From assembly GCF_003651185.1 (NCBI RefSeq), contig NZ_RCDC01000004.1, positions 2,280,659 to 2,344,658 of the forward strand: a stretch of DNA of 64,000 bases, in the 5' to 3' direction. The notes under the pieces were generated by a model, which made no database searches, was not told the DNA's origin, and saw nothing but the letters and a program-made list of their open reading frames with translations. The DNA comes from Stenotrophomonas rhizophila. GTDB lineage: Bacteria > Pseudomonadota > Gammaproteobacteria > Xanthomonadales > Xanthomonadaceae. The position numbers and the translations under genes are program-made. Numbering within the stretch: position 1 is the stretch's first letter; the number at the start of each line of letters is the position of its first letter. This document shows, piece after piece, positions 16,262 to 23,199 of the stretch.

Positions 16262-16546
16262 GTGGCGGCGAAACACTCATTGGCGACGGCAATACGGACG
16301 GTCAGAAAAGCGCGCGGCTTGAGCCAGGAAGCGTTCTCCGACGTCTCCAGCCGTACCTACCTGAGTTTGCTGGAGCGCGACCTGAAAAGCCCGACCATGC
16401 ACAAGCTGACCGAGCTGTGCGAGGTCATGAACGTGCATCCGCTCACGTTGCTGACGCTGGCCTATGCCGGCGAGGACAAGCGCAAAGTCCAACAGCTTCT
16501 GGTACAAGTTCAGAAGGAACTGGATGCAATCCTTTTTGGTGAATGA
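16262..16546 (+). CDS. XRE family helix-turn-helix regulator
   Basis: The 94-residue protein starts at GTG 16262 with a purine-rich AAGGAAAA 8-14 bases before it. Residues 8-65 are a Cro/C1-type HTH (AIRTVRKARGLSQEAFSDVS, then TYLSLLERDLKSPTMHKLTE); the tail is a short amphipathic helix likely used for dimerisation. It is preceded by a perfect palindrome that it probably binds. It stands divergent to DUF2958 and one base before the VOC gene, with which it is cotranscribed. Confidence 0.85.
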   Translation: MAAKHSLATAIRTVRKARGLSQEAFSDVSSRTYLSLLERDLKSPTMHKLTELCEVMNVHPLTLLTLAYAGEDKRKVQQLLVQVQKELDAILFGE

Positions 16547-16547
16547 C

Positions 16548-16982
16548 ATGACCGAACCTCGCAACTTCGACCACCTCTGGCGCGACCGCAACGACACCTC
16601 GCGACAGCGCGTACCGCGCGTGCTGATCCGGGTGTTCGTCGGGCCAGGGGAGCTTGAGCGCAGCGTGCGTTTCTATGAAGAACTGCAAGGCGTGACAGCC
16701 GACGGTGGCTTTCCCTTCCCTGAAGCGGGTTTGCGCCTGGCGATGGTCGGTGCGTTCCTGCTGATTGAGGGAACGCCTCAAACATTGGCACCTTTCACGT
16801 CGACCACGGGCACGCTCCTGGTCGATGACGTACAGCCTTACTACGACAAGCTAGTGGCTGCCGGCGCAAAGATCATCTTTCCTTTGCAAGTCGTTCCCAC
16901 AGGCGCCGCATTCAACGCGGTTCACCCGGATGGCACGGTTGTCGAGTACGTCCATCATCGACCCGACCCACAGGGCCGGTAA
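16548..16982 (+). CDS. VOC/glyoxalase-like superfamily protein
   Basis: The start at 16548 (MTEPRNFDHLWRDRNDTSRQ) gives 144 residues; it is one base behind the XRE stop. The paired beta-alpha-beta-beta-beta modules of the vicinal oxygen chelate fold are visible: VLIRVFVGPGELERSVRFYE in the first half and AAFNAVHPDGTVVEYVHHRP with a likely metal-binding Glu and His at the end. Members include glyoxalase I, bleomycin/fosfomycin resistance proteins and dioxygenases; the branch cannot be decided. It is likely cargo carried behind the XRE gene. Confidence 0.75.
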   Translation: MTEPRNFDHLWRDRNDTSRQRVPRVLIRVFVGPGELERSVRFYEELQGVTADGGFPFPEAGLRLAMVGAFLLIEGTPQTLAPFTSTTGTLLVDDVQPYYDKLVAAGAKIIFPLQVVPTGAAFNAVHPDGTVVEYVHHRPDPQGR

Positions 16983-17054
16983 TCAGCGGCGAACGCTGGA
17001 GCCAGGTGCGCAAGGATGCGCCCAGCCGCAAGGGCGGGGCGCGGTGGGCGGCCG

Positions 17055-17369
17055 TCAGGCCGCCTTGGGCTGGCTGCGCGACCAGATCAGGTCGTGCGTG
17101 CCGTCCTCGCCTTCGATCAGGCGGGCATAGACCGTTGCCGGGAACGAAGGATCGTCGAGGGACACGGACACATAGGAGCGTCCGGCTTCACTGAGTTTCC
17201 GCCACCCCGCGCCGATGTCGTGTCCAGCCGCCTGAAGGCGGAAGTCAGGGGCGTTCTCGGTGTCGCCCTTGTCGTTGGGAACCAGCTTGACCTTGACGTT
17301 CAAGGTCAGGGTGCGGAGCGTGCCGGTGAAACCGTCTTTCTCTGCGGTGAAGGTGCCGATGTTAGCCAT
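17055..17369 (-). CDS. DUF736 domain-containing protein
   Basis: The start at 17369, with RBS AGGAG close before it, gives 104 residues beginning [23 protein letters not shown]736 features are the DFRLQ stretch near residue 43, the [20 protein letters not shown] segment and the closing LIWSR. It is a small beta-rich protein of unknown function, found almost always in ICEs and plasmids. Longer upstream frames are rejected because they cross the RBS. Confidence 0.88.
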   Translation of the reverse strand: MANIGTFTAEKDGFTGTLRTLTLNVKVKLVPNDKGDTENAPDFRLQAAGHDIGAGWRKLSEAGRSYVSVSLDDPSFPATVYARLIEGEDGTHDLIWSRSQPKAA

Positions 17370-18047
17370 GATTTTTCTCCTTTCGGGTTGAACAAGGTCG
17401 CGCCAGTGCGTCCTTGTTGTGATCCGGCCGGCGGGGGATGGGCTGGCCGCACCGCGCAGCGGTCGCAACACCGTGGAGAACCTGGAAGCGAAAAAAATTT
17501 GCCGCGCGAGGAATGCGCGCAGCGCAGGGGAAATTGTTTTCGTTGGAAGGTTGCGGCCATGAAGCCCAAGGCGCAGGCGCGCCACCGCCAGGATTCACGA
17601 CAAGCCAAGGACGCACGGGCCGCCCACTCCCAGATGGAGACATGGCCGATTCGGCATCCCCGCATGACGGCTTCACCGGCTCGTGCCCTGACACGGGCCA
17701 GGTCAATGCCTCGATGACAAGGCCAGAGCGCCCCTACCGCAGCTCGCGGCACACGCTTGAGGCGTGGCGTGGAACCTCCATCGGAAAGCCGGGCGGTATG
17801 TCGGTGAACCGTCCTTCGTGACGTACAGGCAACGAACCGCCAGCGTCGAGGACGGCACACTTTCGCACAACCTGCCGCAGCAAGCCGGGGCGTAGCCCCA
17901 CACGCCCGCCCTTACGGCGGGGCGCTCAACACCCGACAAGCACAGCGCGTAGGCGTGAAGGATCGAAGCCGAAGGGCCGTGACGGCATCGCCGGCACGGG
18001 GCACAGCCCGAGAGCCTGGCGGCACTTCGTGCCGGCACGCTCCCAGT
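17370..18047. other. 678-bp region without a convincing gene
   Basis: Several frames are open but none has a recognisable domain, start signal or natural composition. It is GC-rich with local hairpins, for example around the GCGTAGCCCC / GGCGGGGCGC stretch near 17890-17930. It may be the long leader of DUF736, with later cargo (TetR/NTF2) inserted upstream. Confidence 0.4.
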
Positions 18048-18650
18048 TCATGCCTGGACGTTAAAGCTCAAGGCCCGCAATGCGGGCGCGATCAGCGCTT
18101 CGAGTTCGGCGCGGTTCGCGCCGTCCCTGGCGTGGAACGAGATCATCTGCGTGACGCCGTGAAGGAACGCGGCACATTGCAGGGTATCGAACCGAGAAGG
18201 CAACTCACCGGCAGTACGGGCACGTTCGAGACGCGCACGAATCAGCTCGCGCGTCTTGTCGCGTGCCGCTCTGAGGTACCCCCGCGCTGTTTCGTTCTCC
18301 GGCAGGCAGTTCACCACGCCGAGAATCAGCAGGCAGCCCCCCGGCCGTGCCGATAGGGCCACGTCGATGCTGGCGCGAAGCATGCCCTCAACGCCATCGC
18401 GCAAGGTGGCGCCGCTGTCCAGCGCCTGCCGTGGATTTGCCCCGACCGTTGCGATGTAGTGGTCCACCGCTTCGCAAAAGGCCGCCTCCTTGGAGCCGAA
18501 GGCCGCATAGAAGCTCGGCGGCGCGATGCCCGCCGCCGCCGTCAGATCGACAAGTTGCGCGCCTTCGTAGCCGCGCGCCCAGAAGACTTCCATCATCGCC
18601 TGAAGGGCGACATCACGGTCGAAGCGGCGTGGGCGACCACGTTGGGCCAT
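18048..18650 (-). CDS. TetR/AcrR family transcriptional regulator
   Basis: A 200-residue repressor-type protein: N-terminal HTH of residues 7-55 (RRFDRDVALQAMMEVFWARG, LTAAAGIAPPSFYAAFGSKE) and an all-helical ligand-binding domain with the ARPGGCLLILGVVNCLPENE segment. The start MAQRGRPRRFDRD is standard. It is divergent from the NTF2-like gene 94 bp away and probably represses that gene and itself, responding to a small molecule. Such TetR/small-enzyme pairs are frequent cargo. Confidence 0.9.
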   Translation of the reverse strand: MAQRGRPRRFDRDVALQAMMEVFWARGYEGAQLVDLTAAAGIAPPSFYAAFGSKEAAFCEAVDHYIATVGANPRQALDSGATLRDGVEGMLRASIDVALSARPGGCLLILGVVNCLPENETARGYLRAARDKTRELIRARLERARTAGELPSRFDTLQCAAFLHGVTQMISFHARDGANRAELEALIAPALRALSFNVQA

Positions 18651-18696
18651 GACTTCTCCATTTATTTAATTCCTACTACAATATTCTACGGGTCCG

Positions 18697-18709
18697 GCCC
18701 ATCATGGGC
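18697..18709. promoter_or_regulatory. candidate TetR operator
   Basis: A perfect 13-bp palindrome GCCCATCATGGGC lies in the 94-bp divergent region between the TetR and NTF2-like genes, 35 bp before the latter's start. The region also has an AT-rich promoter-like stretch at 18661-18688. The role is inferred from position. Confidence 0.45.
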
Positions 18710-18744
18710 AACCTGAGCATCTACTACAAAGAAAGGATCGAGCC

Positions 18745-19146
18745 ATGTCTGCATCTCCCCCCGCCATCGTCGAAGAATTTTTCCGCCGCGCCGGTACGGG
18801 CGAACCCGTCGAAAAGATCGCCGAGCTGGTCAGCGAACAGGTCGATTGGTTTGTGGCGGGCGACACGAACGTCGTGCCGTGGATCGGCCGCAAGGTTGGC
18901 AAGGCAGGCGCGGCGGAGTTCTACGCCCAGATCCGGGAGCAGATCGCATCCGAAGCGTTCGAGGTGAGCGAGATCCTTTCGCAAGGCAATCGGGTGATCG
19001 CGCTCGGAAAGCTGGCTTCGCGCGTAGTGCGTACCGGCAAGCTGATCGAATCCGAATTCTGCTTCGACTTCATCGTCGAGAATGGCGAGATCACCCGGTT
19101 CCGTCTGTTCGAGGACAGTTTTGCCGTGGCGCAAGCCGCGACCTAA
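18745..19146 (+). CDS. nuclear transport factor 2 / SnoaL-like family protein
   Basis: A 133-residue protein with the cone-shaped alpha+beta fold pattern of NTF2-like proteins: an N-terminal helix SPPAIVEEFFRRAGTG, then VDWFVAGDTNVVPWIGRKVG, and beta strands ending in EFCFDFIVENGEITRFRLFE. This family includes ketosteroid isomerases, polyketide cyclases and limonene epoxide hydrolases; the reaction cannot be named. The gene is preceded by GAAAGGA 8 bases before the ATG. It is controlled most likely by the divergent TetR protein. Confidence 0.82.
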   Translation: MSASPPAIVEEFFRRAGTGEPVEKIAELVSEQVDWFVAGDTNVVPWIGRKVGKAGAAEFYAQIREQIASEAFEVSEILSQGNRVIALGKLASRVVRTGKLIESEFCFDFIVENGEITRFRLFEDSFAVAQAAT

Positions 19147-19209
19147 TGCGGTTCACAAGTCCTCCCACTGGCGCTGATTGCCGTACTGCGCGCAAGACCA
19201 TTGCGCGCT

Positions 19210-19257
19210 CGCCCCGTCGCCGCCTGGCCGAAGGCGGCGACGGGGCGACTTTGTTTT
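19210..19257 (+). terminator. rho-independent terminator behind the NTF2-like gene
   Basis: A perfect 16-bp stem (19210-19225 with 19232-19247, loop GGCCGA) is followed by ACTTTGTTTT. It ends the rightward TetR-controlled transcript; a second GGCCCCAAG/CTTGGGGCC hairpin at about 19306-19335 serves the opposite strand. Confidence 0.7.
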
Positions 19258-19341
19258 GGACGTTGGAACCGGGCGCGGCCACCGCCGCGCCCGGTTCTTG
19301 AACATCGGCCCCAAGGCGAAACGGCTTGGGGCCGATGCGGA

Positions 19342-19551
19342 TTATTCTTTCGTTTCGACAATCCACCACACGGCACGCGGCAAGGCTCGGCCCGTGATGA
19401 GGTGCAGGTCGGTCAGGTCGGCGCGGGCTGTCCAGCCACGCGGCGGACGGTAGCCGCGCATGTCGCCTTCGCCATGCCAGCGGCGGGCGCGTACCGTGCC
19501 GGGGGCATAGATCGCGGACATGCGGGGGCGGTTTACGGGTTGGGGGTTCAT
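19342..19551 (-). CDS. conserved hypothetical ICE protein
   Basis: The ATG at 19551 gives 69 residues, MNPQPVNRPRMSAIYAPGTV onward, basic in the first half and ending WWIVETKE. No domain is recognised. It lies 62 bp behind the ParB gene in the same direction, separated by a 12-bp stem hairpin. From memory, small genes of this sequence type follow ParB in Tn4371-like elements. An earlier in-frame start at 19617 would overlap the hairpin and the ParB stop. Confidence 0.55.
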   Translation of the reverse strand: MNPQPVNRPRMSAIYAPGTVRARRWHGEGDMRGYRPPRGWTARADLTDLHLITGRALPRAVWWIVETKE

Positions 19552-19570
19552 GGTCGGCATCCTCGGCATG

Positions 19571-19598
19571 AAGCGCCCCGGTCGGAACCGGGGCGCTT
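19571..19598. terminator. perfect hairpin behind parB
   Basis: Arms AAGCGCCCCGGT (19571-19582) and ACCGGGGCGCTT (19587-19598) surround a 4-base loop. It starts 16 bp past the ParB stop. No T-run follows on the ParB strand, so it may attenuate transcription or protect mRNA rather than terminate fully. Confidence 0.5.
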
Positions 19599-19613
19599 GT
19601 CTGCGGCGCAGGG

Positions 19614-21668
19614 TCACGCGGCCAGTGCCTCGGCCTGCGGCTGCTCATCTGCCTCGGCTGCGGCTTCCTCCGGCGCTTCGGCTGCGGTCGCCGCATCCTG
19701 CGCGGCCTGCTGCGGTTCTTCAGCCCGGAAGATGGCGGGCATCCAGCCGGTACCAACGGCCAGTCGTTCGGCTTCGCCAGCAATGTCGGCCTTCTTCAAT
19801 TTCGCCAGCCGGGTGACGTGCGCGGGTGCGAACTCGCCCACAGCTTCCAAGATTACGGCCTTGGAAACGTGCTTGAAGTAGCCTTCACCGGTCGGCTTCC
19901 ACCATGCCGCCATGTCCAGCCCCACGGCCTGCGCCAATTCCGCGCCGGGCTGCTGCTGCGTAGCGCTAGGCGTCACCACGTCCACCGTGGCCGCGACGCA
20001 TACGGCCAGCAGCCGCACCAGTTCATCCTGCGACTTCGCCAGCAGCACGGCGAACAGTTCGGCGCTGTCCTGCGGCAAGGCTTCGCCTGCCACCTGTTGC
20101 AGTTTGCGTAGCGCCATGGCGGCGGGCGATTCGGGCCAGTCCGGGGCCATGCCTTCCAGCCGGTCTTGTGCTTTCAGGCTCACGCCCAGCGGCAAGTCGT
20201 GGCCGTAGTGGCTTTCCTGCAAGACGGCTTGCACCATGCCATGCACCACGGCGGCCAGCGCGGCTTGCGGATGCCGAGCCACCTCGATTTGCAGCGCGGC
20301 GGTACGGTGGGCGCTCAACCGCTGCGCCAGCCGGTCGGACATGGCGGTGGTCTTGGGCTGCTCGGCGTTCTCGCCTTCGGCTTCGTTCGCGGCATCCGCG
20401 CCACCGAAACCCTGCCGCAAGCGTTCCAGCGTGCGCAGCGCCTTGGCTTCGGCTTCGCGCATCAAGCCGCGATGCACCACGGCTTCGCCGCTGCGGTCGA
20501 TGGTGACGATGGCACCGGCTGCCGCCTTCACGTTCGCGCCGTAGTCCTGCAAGCCATCTTCCAGCGCCTGCAACTGCTCGCCCAGGGCTTCGCCGTCCTC
20601 CTGCAAAGCATCGGCCTTTTCCTCGTCGTCGGCGTCCAGCGCGGCATCCACGGCCTCGGCCAGTTCGTGCAGCTTGGCTTGCAGCTTCTCGATGCGTGCG
20701 GCTTCGCGCTTGTTCGGTTCGCGGCGTTCCCTCGGGGCGCGTTGGAAGGCGTGCAGGTCGGCATGGGTCGTGCCGGGTGTGGCATCCACCCATGCCCATC
20801 CCTCGGTCTTTACCTCGGCGGCGATGCATACCAGCTTGTCTTGCGCCAGCCGTTCCAGCAGCACGGCATCAGTCAGATACACGCCCGCATCGCCTTCCGC
20901 GAACAGGTCACGGCGGATGCCGCCGCCTGCGGCGTCGTAAGTGTCCAGCCCGACGAAGCGCACCAGCGGATGGCGGTAGGCGTCGATTTCGCGTTCGGTC
21001 AGACGGTCGCGCAGCGCGGACGGCTGGCGCTGCCACGTTGGCGCATCGTAGAAGGCGCTTTCCTGTGCGGTATGGTCGTCGGTGATGGACAGGGCCATCA
21101 ACTGATCGAGCGCGACGGCATCGGCGCGATAGTCGGCCAGCAGGCGCGGCGACACGTTGGCGAGTTTCAGGCGGCGCTGCACCACCAACGGCGTGACGCT
21201 GAAATCCGCCGCTATGTCCTCGATGCTGCGGCCCTCCATCACCAGCGCGGCGAATGCCTCGAACTGGTCGGCGGGGTGCATGGCTTCGCGCTGCACGTTC
21301 TCGGTCAGGCTGGCCGTGCGGGCGGTGCCATCGGCCACCAGCAGGCAAGGCACTTCCCATTCCTTGCTGATGCGGTGTTTCTTCGCCAGCAGCTTGAGGG
21401 CTGCAAGGCGACGGCCACCGGCGGCGACTTCGTAATGCTCGCCATCGGCAGTGGCAATCACGATCAGGTTTTGCAGCAGGCCGACACGCTGGATGCTGGC
21501 GGCGAGTTCTGGAATCGACATGCGCGGGCTCTTGCGCACGTTGCGGCCAGTGGGACGCGACACCAGCCGCGACAGCGGAACCAGAATCAGGTTCTTGGTC
21601 GGGTCGGCCACTTCCAGTGGGGCGGCGGTTTCGATGGCGTGGGCTTCGATTTGGGTAACGGCGTTCAT
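19614..21668 (-). CDS. parB: large ParB/RepB/Spo0J family protein
   Basis: A 684-residue protein. Residues about 28-130 are the ParB N-terminal domain with the conserved AAGGRRLAALKLLA (GxRR CTP/phosphate motif) and ASLTENVQREAMHPADQFEA; residues about 140-185 form the HTH region DIAADFSVTPLVVQRRLKLA. The long C-terminal part has an acidic coiled-coil stretch (near 320-370) and an Ala/Glu-rich end. It is far longer than chromosomal ParB (about 300) but usual for ICE ParB-like proteins, which may act as regulators or nucleases. No large parA partner stands nearby. Confidence 0.85.
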   Translation of the reverse strand: MNAVTQIEAHAIETAAPLEVADPTKNLILVPLSRLVSRPTGRNVRKSPRMSIPELAASIQRVGLLQNLIVIATADGEHYEVAAGGRRLAALKLLAKKHRISKEWEVPCLLVADGTARTASLTENVQREAMHPADQFEAFAALVMEGRSIEDIAADFSVTPLVVQRRLKLANVSPRLLADYRADAVALDQLMALSITDDHTAQESAFYDAPTWQRQPSALRDRLTEREIDAYRHPLVRFVGLDTYDAAGGGIRRDLFAEGDAGVYLTDAVLLERLAQDKLVCIAAEVKTEGWAWVDATPGTTHADLHAFQRAPRERREPNKREAARIEKLQAKLHELAEAVDAALDADDEEKADALQEDGEALGEQLQALEDGLQDYGANVKAAAGAIVTIDRSGEAVVHRGLMREAEAKALRTLERLRQGFGGADAANEAEGENAEQPKTTAMSDRLAQRLSAHRTAALQIEVARHPQAALAAVVHGMVQAVLQESHYGHDLPLGVSLKAQDRLEGMAPDWPESPAAMALRKLQQVAGEALPQDSAELFAVLLAKSQDELVRLLAVCVAATVDVVTPSATQQQPGAELAQAVGLDMAAWWKPTGEGYFKHVSKAVILEAVGEFAPAHVTRLAKLKKADIAGEAERLAVGTGWMPAIFRAEEPQQAAQDAATAAEAPEEAAAEADEQPQAEALAA

Positions 21669-21748
21669 GGTGATAACTCCTACAGGTTCGGGGATGCAGC
21701 AGCGAAGAAAGCGGCAAGGGCTGCTGCCTGCCCCTGCCGCGTCGGGGT

Positions 21749-22576
21749 TCAGGCTTTCAACTGGCGCATGCCATCAGCCAGCAGCCAGAGCGCGCGATTC
21801 AGTCGGATGTTTTGGTCGATGCCCTGCACCGGGCGAGTTTGCTGGCGGCGTCCGTTGGCGCTGCGCCCGCGCAAGCCGCCTTGGGTCAGGTTTTCTTGCG
21901 TGCGGTTGAACACGCTCCACAAGTCCGGGCGGCGGTCGTCGAAGCGGCGCGGCATCAGGATTTGCGATTCCGTGATGGGCGCGGGCTTATCGGGGTCGTC
22001 GTATTTGAGGGCCAGCGCGGCACGGGCGAACACTTCGGATTCGCCATCGTTCAAGGTGATAGCGTGCATGGCATCGCGGGATTCCTTCACCCGGTCGAAA
22101 CCGCGCAACACCTCATAAGCGCCCTCGATGACGAAACCGGCCACGTCGCCTTTGTGGGGCACGCGCACATCGGCCACGGTGTCGCCGCAGACAAGGCCAT
22201 TGCTGCAAACGAAACGGAACATTCCAGCCAGCATCTGATAACTGCTGGTGCCGTCATGCGAGTTAAGAAGCACAATTTCATTGGCTTCCGCGCCGTTGAT
22301 CTGGCTCGCGTGCCGCAGGCGCAGCATGTGTTTTGTGTGCTCGCGCTTGCCTTCATCACGCACGCGGGTCTGGCACGCCATGAAGGGTTGAAATCCCTCC
22401 TTGCGAAGCTCGGCCAGCACGGCGGACGTGGGGATGTAGGCGTACCGCTGCGAACGGCTTTCATGCGGGGCGTCCGCGAAGATGGACGGGGCCACGCGGT
22501 GAATCTGGTCATCGGACAGCGGGTAATCGCTGCGCAGCGACGGGGAACGGGAAGCGAATCGGGATGCGAGTTGCAT
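21749..22576 (-). CDS. DUF932 domain-containing protein
   Basis: The ATG at 22576, with AGGAG a few bases before it, gives 275 residues. DUF932 hallmarks are the RSQRYAYIPTSAVLAELRKE segment, FVCSNGLVCGDTVADVRVPH in the centre, and SRDAMHAITLNDGESEVFAR. The family is found in phages and integrative elements; the function is unknown. It stands 81 bp upstream of ParB on the same strand. An in-frame ATG at 22618 is less likely because of the RBS position. Confidence 0.87.
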   Translation of the reverse strand: MQLASRFASRSPSLRSDYPLSDDQIHRVAPSIFADAPHESRSQRYAYIPTSAVLAELRKEGFQPFMACQTRVRDEGKREHTKHMLRLRHASQINGAEANEIVLLNSHDGTSSYQMLAGMFRFVCSNGLVCGDTVADVRVPHKGDVAGFVIEGAYEVLRGFDRVKESRDAMHAITLNDGESEVFARAALALKYDDPDKPAPITESQILMPRRFDDRRPDLWSVFNRTQENLTQGGLRGRSANGRRQQTRPVQGIDQNIRLNRALWLLADGMRQLKA

Positions 22577-23199
22577 TGCATTTCTCCTGACGAAAAAGGT
22601 TTGCTGTTCAAACCGCACACCGGATTCCTAGATTCGGAGCCCAGCCTTTCGGCTGTTCGGTGCGGTCGGCACGAGGAACCCGGTTGGCCCTGTTGCCACC
22701 GTCTTTCCTGAGTTCGTCGCCCGCGACGGTCAGGAGCGCGCGGACGGGGGCCGTCAAGGAAACAAGCGCAGGGTTGGTGCGGCCCGCAGGCGCAGCCGAG
22801 GACACGGCCCTGCGCGCCTTGACGGCACACGGCCGCGGGCTACAGTCGCGGACAAGGTGATGAGGTCAGGAAAGATGGCTGGACAGGCAACGGCCATCCC
22901 TTTATGCCGACGGCACGCAAGCGAAGCGCGCAGGCCCGAAGCTGGAAGCCGGGCCGGAGGCGTCAGGGATGTGGAAGGCTGGCGATAGCAAGTCCCGTCA
23001 GGGATGAGCGAATAGCGAACCTGGAGCAGCGCGGTCCGCGAAGCGGAGACGCACTGATGTATTTCGCTTATTATTCTTATGAATGAGCTAGCTGCTTTTG
23101 GCTAGAGTTGGACATTGCCACTGGCAAGACGCGAACACTCCGCCATCTTTCGGCGAATATTGCTTCTTATAAATTCTAAAAAATTAGCGGAGGATTTTC
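22577..23199. other. 623-bp boundary region between DUF932 and the defence genes
   Basis: No gene is supported. The left 450 bp are GC-rich, like the element backbone; the right part from about 23060 turns AT-rich (TTATTATTCTTATGAATGAG, then ATAAATTCTAAAAAATTAGC) and ends with GGAGG before the GTG of the nuclease gene. The compositional break near 23060 probably marks the left edge of the inserted defence island, and the AT-rich part holds its promoter. Confidence 0.5.

Noticed and set aside
16548..16982. Antitoxin/toxin reading of the XRE plus downstream gene
   Set aside because: The downstream protein has a VOC fold pattern, not a toxin fold, and the XRE protein fits a backbone regulator.
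17438..17821. 127-codon plus-strand frame upstream of DUF736
   Set aside because: No RBS, no domain and an irregular composition.
19614..21668. Partition partner of the ParA at 12251
   Set aside because: The ParA is of the small class Ib that works with an RHH protein, and its RHH-like partner lies right next to it; the large ParB is 7 kb away and of another type.
20166..22118. 650-codon plus-strand frame opposite ParB and DUF932
   Set aside because: Antisense shadow of two recognisable genes; no start signal or domain.
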